Source of the DNA: an uncultured Lachnospiraceae bacterium
GTDB taxonomy: Bacteria > Bacillota > Clostridia > Lachnospirales > Lachnospiraceae
NCBI GenBank assembly: GCA_902774915.1
Contig: CACYKH010000001.1
Coordinates: 1 to 64,000, forward strand
Direction of reading: 5' to 3'
DNA: 64,000 bases
Part shown: positions 43,984 through 51,804 of the stretch, piece by piece
How the letters are laid out: the number at the start of each line of letters is the position of its first letter
Numbering within the stretch: position 1 is the stretch's first letter
Position numbers and translations under genes: made by a program
Notes under the pieces: generated by a model
Databases searched by the model: none
The model's input: only the letters and a program-made list of their open reading frames with translations
Told to the model about the DNA's origin: nothing

Positions 43984-46086
43984 TTGGATGAGCTAAATTC
44001 TGCTCAATTAAAAGATAATGAAGAAATATTTCGTTATAATGTAGACCGAACTTTATCTGGTGCGTTTAATCCGATTAGTGCTGGTTTATCAGGAAAAAAA
44101 CGTGATCAAGCATATAATATACAACATAAATATGATTCATTTGCAGATGCGAATAATGAACCTATAGTTAGAAAAACTTTTGATTATTATGTAGGTGAAA
44201 CATATATTGGACCTGACCTACTTCACGCTCGTTGTTATACAGTTAAAGATAATAACGCATATAAAGAATTTCAAAATAATTTGATCAAAGATGCTGAAAC
44301 TCTTGATAAGTTTATAGATGATTCTTTACCTGATGATGAAATTGGTACTAAAGCAAGAAATTTTGTTAAAGCTCAATCTACTAATACTATGCGCAACACA
44401 GTAAAAGGATATTCGGATGAAGCTTTGGGCTATAAAACACCTTTAGGTATGCTATTTACATCTTTATCATCTATTGTGCTTAGTCCAATGGATAATAAGA
44501 ATCTATTATGCAGAAATATTATAAAATACGAAAAGAGTTTTCCTATTTATGATTTTATTATTTCTTCCGACAATTTAAGGAATACATTTGTAGATTATTA
44601 TATTGAAAAAGATAATAATAATGGATTTCTTAATCCCGAACGAGAATCATTTTATAGACAAAAAATATATGAATATCTAATACCTACAATGGATTTCTAT
44701 AATAAGTCAATGGCATTTATAGAAGATCCGGCTTCTGAAGCAAAGGTTAAGGAAGATGGTCTAATAGATAAAAGTGAAAAATTATTTAACATGCATCCAA
44801 TGTCCGAACGTGGAACGATGATGCAACAGGCTAGTTTAGAAGCATATAAGATTGGTCTGGAAAATGGTTGGGCGTTAGAAGATATACCTTTGCTTTGCGC
44901 TTTTAATGCAATTATTAAGAAAAATGAAGCTATTGCAAAGGGATTTCCTTTAAAAGATAGAAACCAACTTGAAAACATTGAAGTTAATTATAAATCTGAA
45001 GTCCTTAAAGGACAGACCGATAAAATGAAAGAACTTTTTGAGTCCTTTAAAACAAAGAAACTTAATGGTCTTGAAGATAGGAATGAAGTAATTAATTCAA
45101 TGAAATCTTTAGTTAATGAAAGCACGCAATTAGGCTGTTTTTCATTAGAAAACCGTAATGAGGGAAATGCAACTTATTTCAATAGTGTTGCCACAAGAAT
45201 TAAAATTCAAGATAAAGCTATTGAGAAGGGCTTAACTGATGCAACATATGACAATAAGCCTGTTATAAGTAATGAGAATAAATTAAATGATTTATCCCAG
45301 TTATTTAATACAGCTAGAACAGATGGATGGTTTTCAAGCGAAAGCGATTATCATAAGAATCTTAAAAATGCTATCAATGATCTTCAGGATTTTTGTAAGA
45401 AAAATGCCATTCCAAATCAACAGAATGCATCTGAAGATGAGATTAAAGATTATTATGCTAAGTATATAAGCAAACTTGATAAGGTTAAACATTTTTGCGA
45501 TATCTATATAGATAAGAGAACTGGTGCTTCATCTAAGGGTGGAAAGGAAAGACTTAAGGGTGCTGCTGATTTCTCGAATTATATAGATTTAGAGAGAAAT
45601 AGAATTGTTGAAACTCTTGGGGCTCTTGATAATGAACTTGGTGATAATATAGACGATATTCGCCAGTCACTTGCAGAACTTGCTCATAATAATGCATTTA
45701 ATAAATTTATTGTAATGGATAAAATGCCAAAAGATGTAGAAGGTCGAAAAGATGTTGTTAATTTGGCGGCTGATATTTTGGTTGCAAGAATACTAGGTGG
45801 ACAGGGTGATACTGGCAAAAATCTAGTTAAAACTATTGGTACAGAATCTTTTAAAGCTCAAATACTTAAAAATAAAGATTTTCAAAATGTAATGAAAAAC
45901 TATTTTGATGAGCCAGGTATGACTCCGGCTCAAATGGGTCATGAACTCACAGAGAAACCTATAGTTGATAAGTTTAAAAAAGTTAGTTCTTCGTTTAAGA
46001 AAGAAGATAATAAGGCAAAAGATCTAGCTGATAAGAAGGCTCAAAAGATTGAAAAGATAAAGAATAATGCGGCACCAAAGATTTAA
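43984..46086 (+). CDS. Large helical protein, novel family member 3 (divergent)
   Basis: A 700-residue, mostly helical, Asn/Lys/Asp-rich cytoplasmic protein with no signal peptide. It contains related units (YKIGLENGWALEDIPLL around residue 290; LSQLFNTARTDGWFSSESD around 440). Its C-terminal block (LAADILVARILGGQGDTGKNLVKTI then FQNVMKNYF) aligns in position with LADLYINKLLADPKNDKLRITLAS of the paralogue at 18324. The N-terminal 250 residues are unlike the others. The start is uncertain: TTG at 43984 is 19 nt from the only GGAG (43961-43964), while ATA at 43972 stands at the ideal distance. Function is unknown. Confidence 0.65.
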   Translation: MDELNSAQLKDNEEIFRYNVDRTLSGAFNPISAGLSGKKRDQAYNIQHKYDSFADANNEPIVRKTFDYYVGETYIGPDLLHARCYTVKDNNAYKEFQNNLIKDAETLDKFIDDSLPDDEIGTKARNFVKAQSTNTMRNTVKGYSDEALGYKTPLGMLFTSLSSIVLSPMDNKNLLCRNIIKYEKSFPIYDFIISSDNLRNTFVDYYIEKDNNNGFLNPERESFYRQKIYEYLIPTMDFYNKSMAFIEDPASEAKVKEDGLIDKSEKLFNMHPMSERGTMMQQASLEAYKIGLENGWALEDIPLLCAFNAIIKKNEAIAKGFPLKDRNQLENIEVNYKSEVLKGQTDKMKELFESFKTKKLNGLEDRNEVINSMKSLVNESTQLGCFSLENRNEGNATYFNSVATRIKIQDKAIEKGLTDATYDNKPVISNENKLNDLSQLFNTARTDGWFSSESDYHKNLKNAINDLQDFCKKNAIPNQQNASEDEIKDYYAKYISKLDKVKHFCDIYIDKRTGASSKGGKERLKGAADFSNYIDLERNRIVETLGALDNELGDNIDDIRQSLAELAHNNAFNKFIVMDKMPKDVEGRKDVVNLAADILVARILGGQGDTGKNLVKTIGTESFKAQILKNKDFQNVMKNYFDEPGMTPAQMGHELTEKPIVDKFKKVSSSFKKEDNKAKDLADKKAQKIEKIKNNAAPKI

Positions 46087-46118
46087 TTTAATGCAATTTA
46101 AAAATATATAAAAAGTGC

Positions 46119-46147
46119 TTGCATTATATTGTTAAGTCTGTTATACT
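46119..46147 (+). promoter_or_regulatory. Promoter of tRNA-Glu
   Basis: TTGCAT, 17 nt, TATACT, placing initiation about 12 nt ahead of the mature tRNA. Confidence 0.75.
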
Positions 46148-46165
46148 CACATTCGTTGTGATGAT

Positions 46166-46237
46166 GGTCCGTTGGTCAAGCGGCTAAGACGCCGCCCTCT
46201 CACGGCGGAAACAGGGGTTCGATTCCCCTACGGACTA
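46166..46237 (+). tRNA. tRNA-Glu (CTC anticodon)
   Basis: The cloverleaf is complete: acceptor GGTCCGT with ACGGACT (terminal G-U), D arm GTC..GAC, anticodon stem CCGCC/GGCGG with loop CTCTCAC (anticodon CTC), and T arm AGGGG-TTCGATT-CCCCT. CCA is not encoded. It resembles Bacillus tRNA-Glu (TTC) closely. It has its own promoter and terminator. Confidence 0.95.
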
Positions 46238-46238
46238 C

Positions 46239-46272
46239 AAAAGCTCTGCAAATCTTTTTGCAGAGCTTTTTA
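46239..46272 (+). terminator. Intrinsic terminator of tRNA-Glu
   Basis: AAAAGCTCTGCAAA pairs with TTTGCAGAGCTTTTT around a 4-nt loop. Confidence 0.88.
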
Positions 46273-46294
46273 CTTTATTGCAGGAGATTACAAT

Positions 46295-47419
46295 ATGAGG
46301 AAGATTAATAAATCATTATTATGTATAACGATGGCATTTGTTTTATCTGTTTCTCTTTGTTCTTGTGGGAAACCACCTAAAAAGCCTAGATATTATGACA
46401 AGAAGGACGAGGCGGTTGTAAAGATAGATGATAAAGCGGTTAGTAACGTTGAGCCTGGCAAAACAGTTGCTGGTAAAAGAAATATAATCATCGACACAGA
46501 TACAGGTGCGGATGATGCTTCGGCGCTTATTCTTGCAGCGCGTCAGTCAGATGTAAATATTGTTGGTGTTACTGTATTACTTGGAAATGTAGACCTGGAA
46601 CAGAGTACTAAGAATGCAATTTCTGCTCTTGACCTGGTTGGTTGCGACGCTCCTGTGTTCAAAGGATCCTCGACTACTTATGACGGAACAGAGAAGTTTG
46701 CATTTAGCGTGTTTGGTGAGGATGGTATGGGCGATGCTGATCTTATACATCCATCTAGAGAGGCTAATGAGGGCGATGCAGTTGATTTTATAATTAATAC
46801 CGTTAAAGCTCATCCTGGTGAGATTGAGCTGATTGCTCTTGGACCTGCAACAAATATAGCAAGAGCTATTGATAAGGATCCTGAAACCATGAAAAATGTA
46901 AAGCGTATTTGGTCTATGGGTTCGGCTGGTTTAGGCGCGGGAAATGCGTCTCCAGTAGCTGAGTTTAATGTTTATGGAGATGCTGAAGCTTACGACTTTA
47001 TGTTGGATTCCGGAATTCCAATTACTATTATCGGTCTTGATATGTGCGGTGATGAAGCGCAGTGGACTGATGATCAATTTGTTGAACTTAGTGAATCTGG
47101 TGAGGTTGGAGATTTTGTTGCTCAGTCATTTGGTAAGATAAGAGAGTTTTATAAGGGAAATGGTTCAGATACAGTTATGAACTGTGACTCTCTGGCTATG
47201 ATGTGTGCACTTTATCCTGACTTTGTAAATGAGAAGATCAACACACATGCCAGCTGTATAATTGATAAAGGCGAAACTTATGGTGAGGTTATTTTCTATA
47301 AGGAAGGCTTCACTTATGACGCTGCTGATAATGATTTTGATTACAATGTAGAACTTGTTACAGACGTAGATAAGGCTGATTATTTTAACAATTATCTTGA
47401 TGCAGTTAGTGGTAAATAA
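46295..47419 (+). CDS. Nucleoside-hydrolase lipoprotein
   Basis: The 374-residue protein has a lipoprotein-type signal (MRKINKSLLCITMAFVLSVS, then LCSC with probable lipidated Cys at about 24). The inosine-uridine nucleoside hydrolase fold follows: IIIDTDTGADDASALILAA with the DxDxxxDD calcium site, LGPATNIARA and PVAEFNVYGDAEA. The family cleaves ribonucleosides to base and ribose. A surface-bound version would salvage extracellular nucleosides. AGGAG precedes the ATG; an in-frame start within the tRNA (46172) is rejected. Confidence 0.9.
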   Translation: MRKINKSLLCITMAFVLSVSLCSCGKPPKKPRYYDKKDEAVVKIDDKAVSNVEPGKTVAGKRNIIIDTDTGADDASALILAARQSDVNIVGVTVLLGNVDLEQSTKNAISALDLVGCDAPVFKGSSTTYDGTEKFAFSVFGEDGMGDADLIHPSREANEGDAVDFIINTVKAHPGEIELIALGPATNIARAIDKDPETMKNVKRIWSMGSAGLGAGNASPVAEFNVYGDAEAYDFMLDSGIPITIIGLDMCGDEAQWTDDQFVELSESGEVGDFVAQSFGKIREFYKGNGSDTVMNCDSLAMMCALYPDFVNEKINTHASCIIDKGETYGEVIFYKEGFTYDAADNDFDYNVELVTDVDKADYFNNYLDAVSGK

Positions 47420-47431
47420 ATAGATAATTAA

Positions 47432-47470
47432 AAAGCCGAATGGCGGTAAAATCACCGTCATTCGGCTTTA
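47432..47470 (+). terminator. Intrinsic terminator after nucleoside hydrolase
   Basis: AAAGCCGAATGGCGGT pairs with ACCGTCATTCGGCTTT with one mismatch, over a 6-nt loop. The T tract is short. Confidence 0.82.
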
Positions 47471-47497
47471 TATATTTAGGATACATAAGCGGGAATC

Positions 47498-47518
47498 CTC
47501 GGTAATTCAATTACCGAG
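47498..47518 (+). repeat. IS left-end hairpin
   Basis: CTCGGTAAT, loop TCA, ATTACCGAG: a perfect 9-bp hairpin in the position of the left imperfect palindrome bound by TnpA. Confidence 0.8.
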
Positions 47519-47587
47519 ATGAAAGCGCCATTTTATCCCTGATTGAACTATAAGGTTGATGCAATAATCTACCCAAAATGTTATACT

Positions 47588-48004
47588 ATGTGTATGAAAA
47601 ACAATCTAATACATTACAGAACTTCGGTCTGTAAAATTAATTACCATGTGGTGTGGTCTGTCAAATATCGTCGAAAGATTCTTACTGCTGATGTTGAAGC
47701 ATATTTAAAAGAACTGGTACAGCAGATTGCTGATGAAAAAGGCTTTACAGTTCAAATGTTTGAATGTGGAGAATGTGACCATGTACATTGTTTTATTACT
47801 GCACCACCGAAGCTTTCTGTAACAGTCATCGTCAAGTACCTTAAAGGAATTACAGGAAGAAAGCTTTTTGAACAGTTCCCGGAAATAAAGGATAAATTAT
47901 GGAAGGGGCAGTTATGGAATCACTCTTATTATTGCGAAACAATTGGTTCGGTATCGGAAGAGAATATCAAACGATATATAGAACGCCAAAGTAAATCTTA
48001 TTGA
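47588..48004 (+). CDS. tnpA: IS200/IS605 transposase TnpA (Y1 HUH)
   Basis: The 138-residue enzyme opens with KNNLIHYRTSVCKINYHVVWSVKYRRKIL, has the HUH metal-binding motif DHVHCF (His65, His67) and the C-terminal helix ENIKRYIERQ with the catalytic Tyr130. Such dimers excise and insert single-stranded DNA via end hairpins. ATG at 47588 or 47594 are both possible, and no clear RBS is present, as is common for this gene. It ends 15 nt before the tnpB ATG. Confidence 0.93.
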   Translation: MCMKNNLIHYRTSVCKINYHVVWSVKYRRKILTADVEAYLKELVQQIADEKGFTVQMFECGECDHVHCFITAPPKLSVTVIVKYLKGITGRKLFEQFPEIKDKLWKGQLWNHSYYCETIGSVSEENIKRYIERQSKSY

Positions 48005-48018
48005 AGGGGGAATGGTTA

Positions 48019-49275
48019 ATGCTTCTATCACATAGGACAAAAATATCACTGAATAATGATTATTCAAATATAATAGGTCATATGTGTTATGCTGCTTATA
48101 AGCTTTGGAATGTAGGCAATTATGAGAGGCTGAATTATAAAGAGCTTGGATTATCTGAATATCCGGACTGGTACTATCAGAAAAAATATCATAAAGATGA
48201 TATGTGGTATAAACAACTTCCGTCACAGACTGCACAAGAGGTTTTGAAGCTTCTTGATAAGTCATGGAAGTCATTTTATGTTCTCCAGAAAACACATGGG
48301 ATAGAGAACCCCAGACCTCCAAGATTCAAACAGGCTCCTATAGTTATAACATATATGCAGAATGCTATAGTTCATGAGAAAGGTTCTGATGTTGTACGTC
48401 TTTCTCTTCCAAAGCAACTTAAGATATTTATGTCTGAAACATATGGTATAAGTGATAATTACATTTATCTTAAAAATAAGGTTTTTAAGGACACGGATAC
48501 CATAAAGCAGATTAAGATATATCCACCGGAAGGAGACAAATGCGATATTATAGTTGTTTATGAGGTGGAGGATATAATGCCTCTTCCTGATAATGGCAGA
48601 TATCTTTCTATTGATCTTGGACTTCACAATCTTATGACATGTTATGATTCAACAAATGGAGATACGTTTATTGTGGGAAGAAAATATCTTTCTATATGCA
48701 ACTATTTTAATAAGGAGATTGCCCGTGTGCAGTCTCAGTGGTCATCCTTGCAGAGTGGAAAAGGAATTAAATATCCCAAGTCATCAAAACACATACAACG
48801 AATCCATAAGAAGAAAAATAATTCCATAAATGATTATCTTCACAAAGTTACCAGATATATAGTTTCATATTGTGTAGAAAATCATATAAATACGGTAGTT
48901 ATTGGTGATATCACAAACATACGTAAAGACAATGATTTGGGGAATGTAACAAATCAAAAACTGCATTCACTTCCATTTGCAAAGATATATATGATGTTAC
49001 AGTATAAGTTGAAAATGAAAGGGATAATTCTGATAAAACAAAATGAAGCATATACCAGTCAGACCAGTCCACTGAGCAGAGAAGTATCAAAGGAGTCTGC
49101 TCAAAAGAGCAATCGTATAAAAAGAGGGTTATATAAGGATGGAGACAAGAGCTGGAATGCAGACTGTGTAGGGGCATACAATATACTAAAATTACATTTA
49201 TCTGCAAAAAAAATAAATGTAGAACTTAATCCAAATGAAGTTAAAAATCCAATTGTAGCAAAAGTAGCTGTGTAA
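48019..49275 (+). CDS. tnpB: TnpB RNA-guided nuclease-family protein with atypical RuvC-II and lost zinc Cys
   Basis: The 418-residue protein has the RuvC-I motif YLSIDLGLHNL (Asp199) and RuvC-III NADCVGAYNIL (Asp382). The usual RuvC-II Glu (..VExL) is replaced by VVIGDITNI (Gly296). Glu343 in KQNEAYTSQTSP lies near the active-site region. Both Cys of the typical TSxxCxxC zinc knuckle are Ser (YTSQTSPLS), and the second pair is absent (SNRIKRGLY). These changes occur in a known IS605 OrfB branch with SNRxxRGLY. Standard TnpB cuts DNA guided by an RNA from the right end of the element. AAGGGGG lies 8 nt before the ATG at 48019. Confidence 0.9.
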   Translation: MLLSHRTKISLNNDYSNIIGHMCYAAYKLWNVGNYERLNYKELGLSEYPDWYYQKKYHKDDMWYKQLPSQTAQEVLKLLDKSWKSFYVLQKTHGIENPRPPRFKQAPIVITYMQNAIVHEKGSDVVRLSLPKQLKIFMSETYGISDNYIYLKNKVFKDTDTIKQIKIYPPEGDKCDIIVVYEVEDIMPLPDNGRYLSIDLGLHNLMTCYDSTNGDTFIVGRKYLSICNYFNKEIARVQSQWSSLQSGKGIKYPKSSKHIQRIHKKKNNSINDYLHKVTRYIVSYCVENHINTVVIGDITNIRKDNDLGNVTNQKLHSLPFAKIYMMLQYKLKMKGIILIKQNEAYTSQTSPLSREVSKESAQKSNRIKRGLYKDGDKSWNADCVGAYNILKLHLSAKKINVELNPNEVKNPIVAKVAV

Positions 49276-49370
49276 AAAGCAGTATTGGTGTCATGGACGC
49301 ACCCTGAATCTACGGAGCGAAAGCTCCGCACATCAGATGCTCTGGCAATTCAATTGTCGAGTAGTTCACG
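49276..49370 (+). ncRNA. Candidate omega-RNA 3' segment / IS right end
   Basis: The 95 nt after tnpB hold two hairpins (CGGAGC-GAAA-GCTCCG at 49314-49329, and CTCTGGCAAT-TCA-ATTGTCGAG at 49340-49361). In characterised elements the guide RNA scaffold comes from this region and the guide is the flanking chromosomal sequence just past the right end. By analogy the guide would begin close to 49370, inside the 3' end of mtaB. No experimental support can be drawn from sequence alone. Confidence 0.5.
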
Positions 49371-50673
49371 TTAATGTGTAGCTTACTAGTTCATTGATGT
49401 ATTTGTTTTCATCATCTGTATCTGCAAGGACAGAAGACAGCGGAATATCAATCAGCACATACCTTGTTGTATGTCCGCGGTAATATTTCTTTCCTTTTAT
49501 ATCGACAATTTCTTCGACCAGGACGTCTTGGCTTTTATTAGTGAATTTCTTTTCAAATTCAGCCTTTTGTTTGGCTGTAAGTTCGAGTACAGCATCACTT
49601 CTTGTGTTTTTAATTCGTTCATCAACCTGGTCAGGCATTTTATCAGCTACAGTGCCTTTACGTCTTGAATATTTGAATGTATGGATTTCGTACAGTTCTA
49701 GTTCTTCAAGGTTATTCATTGTATCTTGAAAATCTTCTTCAGTTTCGCCAGGGAATCCCACAATAATATCAGTAGTAATAGCGGGATTATCAAAAGTTTC
49801 CCTGAGCTTCTTACAAGTTTCTTTATATTCCTCAATTGTATACTTTCTATTCATCGCTTTTAGTGTCTTGTTACATGCGCTCTGAAGTGAGAGATGGAAG
49901 TGAGGGCAGAACTTTTCTGAGTTCTTTACAGTTTCAAGGAACTTTTCTGTAATAACTCGTGGTTCAACAGAACTCATTCTTATTCTGCAAATTCCATCTA
50001 TGTTATCAATGGCAGATATAATATCTTCTAGTCTTTTTTCGCCATCTTCGTACGAAGATACATTAATTCCAGTAAGTATTAATTCTTTAACCCCATTCTT
50101 TGCAAGAGTAGTAGCTTCGGCGATAATATCATCAAACTTCTTACTTCTAATGCGTCCACGAACGTAAGGGATTATGCAATAAGAACAGAAGTTGTTACAT
50201 CCGTCCTGTATTTTTATATAAGCTCGTGTATGATTTTCTGGCATAACAATACTGAGATTTTCAAAATCAGGGTCGTGGTTGATATCAATAAAATTATCAA
50301 CGATGATGCCATTTCCTATATATTCATCAAGTATACGAGCAACGTCTTTCTTGCGGTTATTTCCAATAATAAGATCTACAATTCCTTTATCTTTAAGCTC
50401 CTCGCCAGTAGCCTGGACATAGCAGCCAGTAGCAGCGATGATGGCATTTGAATTAAGACGACGCATACGGTTTATCATCTGACGGGATTTCTTGTCAGCC
50501 ATGTTTGTGACAGAACATGTATTAATAATGTAGATGTCAGCGGCTTCGCCTTCTTTAACTGGTTTTGCGCCTTCATTTTTAAGAAGCTCCAGCATGGCAT
50601 CGGATTCATATTGATTAACCTTGCAACCAAGGGTATTTATATATACAGTTTTATCTTTTAAATTAGAATACAT
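49366..50673 (-). CDS. mtaB: tRNA t6A37 methylthiotransferase MtaB
   Basis: The 435-residue protein has the MTTase N-terminal domain (VYINTLGCKVNQYESDAM), radical-SAM Cys triad DGCNNFCSYCIIP, LTGINVSSYEDG and a TRAM-like C-terminus (DVLVEEIVDIKGKKYYRGHTTRYVLIDI). LGCKVNQ with Lys, instead of LGCxxN, fits MtaB (ms2t6A of tRNA-Lys) rather than MiaB. AGGAG precedes the ATG at 50673; a longer in-frame start at 50919 would overlap the divergent gene and has no support. The stop (49366-49368) touches the IS right end, so the last residues may derive from the insertion. Confidence 0.93.
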   Translation of the reverse strand: MYSNLKDKTVYINTLGCKVNQYESDAMLELLKNEGAKPVKEGEAADIYIINTCSVTNMADKKSRQMINRMRRLNSNAIIAATGCYVQATGEELKDKGIVDLIIGNNRKKDVARILDEYIGNGIIVDNFIDINHDPDFENLSIVMPENHTRAYIKIQDGCNNFCSYCIIPYVRGRIRSKKFDDIIAEATTLAKNGVKELILTGINVSSYEDGEKRLEDIISAIDNIDGICRIRMSSVEPRVITEKFLETVKNSEKFCPHFHLSLQSACNKTLKAMNRKYTIEEYKETCKKLRETFDNPAITTDIIVGFPGETEEDFQDTMNNLEELELYEIHTFKYSRRKGTVADKMPDQVDERIKNTRSDAVLELTAKQKAEFEKKFTNKSQDVLVEEIVDIKGKKYYRGHTTRYVLIDIPLSSVLADTDDENKYINELVSYTLT

Positions 50674-50746
50674 TTGACTTTTCTCCTCATAACTTTTATT
50701 ATTATAGCATAAGTTAAAAATCTGTAAATAAGCGGAGGATTTAGAC

Positions 50747-50980
50747 ATGACACAGGTAAAAGTTTCACTTAATTCTATGGAAAAAGTTAAATCATTTGTT
50801 AATGATATAAGTGGTTTCAAGGCTGATTTCGATCTTGTTTCTGGAAGATATGTAATCGATGCTAAGTCAATCATGGGTATCTTTTCACTTGACCTTTCAA
50901 GTCCTATACAGCTTAACATTTATGCTGACCAGGATGAGGACAAGATTCTTGAGACAATCAAGCCTTACGTAGTTGAATAA
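50747..50980 (+). CDS. HPr-like protein lacking the phosphoryl His
   Basis: The 77-residue protein follows the HPr fold pattern: strand QVKVSLNSM, helix EKVKSFVNDISGF, strands DFDLVSGRYVIDA, then KSIMGIFSLDLSSPIQLNIYAD and the final helix DEDKILETIKPYVVE. The regulatory Ser region (KSIMG, Ser46 of HPr) is kept, but the GLHARPA segment with His15 is absent. It cannot take a phosphoryl group from Enzyme I. A Crh-like regulatory role is conceivable. It has a RBS (GCGGAGGA) and its own terminator, and is divergent from mtaB. Confidence 0.82.
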   Translation: MTQVKVSLNSMEKVKSFVNDISGFKADFDLVSGRYVIDAKSIMGIFSLDLSSPIQLNIYADQDEDKILETIKPYVVE

Positions 50981-50990
50981 ATAGAGGTTT

Positions 50991-51020
50991 AACGGGGAGC
51001 GCTTGGCGCTCCCTGTTTTT
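50991..51020 (+). terminator. Intrinsic terminator after HPr-like gene
   Basis: ACGGGGAGCGC pairs with GCGCTCCCTGT around TTG, then TTTT. Confidence 0.88.
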
Positions 51021-51029
51021 ATGTTTTAA

Positions 51030-51064
51030 AATAAGTCAATGGGACCGGGTCTCGTTGACTTATT
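51030..51064 (+). repeat. Dispersed terminator-like repeat, copy 5 (core only)
   Basis: AATAAGTCAA and TTGACTTATT flank GGGACC-GG-GTCTC with no upstream module. It is the minimal form and lies 10 nt after a separate terminator. The T run is missing here (followed by GGGG), so it is weaker as a terminator in this copy. Confidence 0.85.
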
Positions 51065-51075
51065 GGGGATGAAGG

Positions 51076-51726
51076 ATGCTTGATAAGGATATTAGGGAGC
51101 CTCTGTTTGATTATCTCGATGAGAGGTATGGGAAGGTTCGGACAATTGAAGAGAAGACGATAAACAAGTCGAGGGCTGATGTTCTGGCTATTGTAGAGGG
51201 ATGTATTATTGGATTTGAGATAAAGTCCGATAGTGACACTTATACAAGGCTTAAGCGACAGATAAAGGATTATGAGAAGTTCTGTGATCTTTGTTATGTG
51301 GTTGTAGGTGAGTCGCATATTCATGTGGATGAACATATTCCTAAGTACTGGGGCATTATCTATGTTAATCAGGAAAATGTAATCGTGGAAAGGGATGCAG
51401 AGCCTAGTCCAAAAGTTAAGATTGAGAATCAGCTGGACATACTATGGAGAAATGAGCTTCTTAATATTCAGCTTAAGGAGGGACTTCCTAAGCTTGGTAA
51501 TTGGAAGAGGGCTGATATTTATAAGAGACTTGTTGAGACGGCAGGGGAACCAACAATTAAAGCTGATATAACCCAGCAACTCTTTGAGCGTGATTATACT
51601 ATATGGGATGATCAGACTATAAAGAAGAAAAAGAAGCGTAGACAGATAAAGAGGAAGAGTTCTGATAAAGCAAGGGCTCATGTTACTAATTATGTAGGTA
51701 AACGTTCATCAAAGAATGTCAAATAA
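51076..51726 (+). CDS. PD-(D/E)XK-like protein (sce7726/MmcB type)
   Basis: The 216-residue protein has the core of a PD-(D/E)XK nuclease fold: SRADVLAIVEGCIIGFEIKSDSDTYTRL (Asp, then E-x-K) followed by QIKDYEKFCDLCYVVVGES and the strand WGIIYVNQENVIVERDA. Related sce7726 and MmcB proteins are linked to DNA metabolism. A helical region (~115-175) and a very basic tail (KKKKKRRQIKRKSSDKARAH) suggest nucleic-acid binding. It stands between repeat copy 5 and the ylxM promoter, with a weak GGGGATGAAGG-type RBS. A DNA repair or defence role is open. Confidence 0.72.
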   Translation: MLDKDIREPLFDYLDERYGKVRTIEEKTINKSRADVLAIVEGCIIGFEIKSDSDTYTRLKRQIKDYEKFCDLCYVVVGESHIHVDEHIPKYWGIIYVNQENVIVERDAEPSPKVKIENQLDILWRNELLNIQLKEGLPKLGNWKRADIYKRLVETAGEPTIKADITQQLFERDYTIWDDQTIKKKKKRRQIKRKSSDKARAHVTNYVGKRSSKNVK

Positions 51727-51732
51727 TTTTAC

Positions 51733-51761
51733 TTGACAGTGATTCCTATATTTGTTACTAT
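51733..51761 (+). promoter_or_regulatory. Promoter of ylxM-ffh operon
   Basis: TTGACA, 17 nt, TACTAT directly after the upstream stop. A TTG start at 51733 in the ylxM frame coincides with this -35 and is rejected. Confidence 0.78.
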
Positions 51762-51804
51762 ATCACATGTTGTAAAGGAAAATTACTTTGCAAAAGGTGA
51801 TAGT

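Larger units (their letters stand above)
47485..49370 (+). mobile_element. IS200/IS605-family insertion sequence
   Basis: The element contains tnpA (Y1 HUH transposase) and tnpB in the same direction, flanked by matching subterminal hairpins: CTCGGTAAT-TCA-ATTACCGAG at the left and CTCTGGCAAT-TCA-ATTGTCGAG at the right. Exact ends cannot be fixed because the family makes no target duplication; given ends are approximate. It separates the nucleoside-hydrolase gene from the oppositely oriented mtaB. Both genes are intact, so the element could be active. Confidence 0.85.

Noticed and set aside
46172-46294. Longer start for the nucleoside hydrolase
   Set aside because: It would begin inside tRNA-Glu and run through its terminator; the ATG at 46295 follows AGGAG and begins a lipoprotein signal.
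50674-50919. N-terminal extension of MtaB
   Set aside because: It overlaps the divergent HPr-like gene and the residues before MYSNLKDK are not like any MTTase; AGGAG fits the ATG at 50673.
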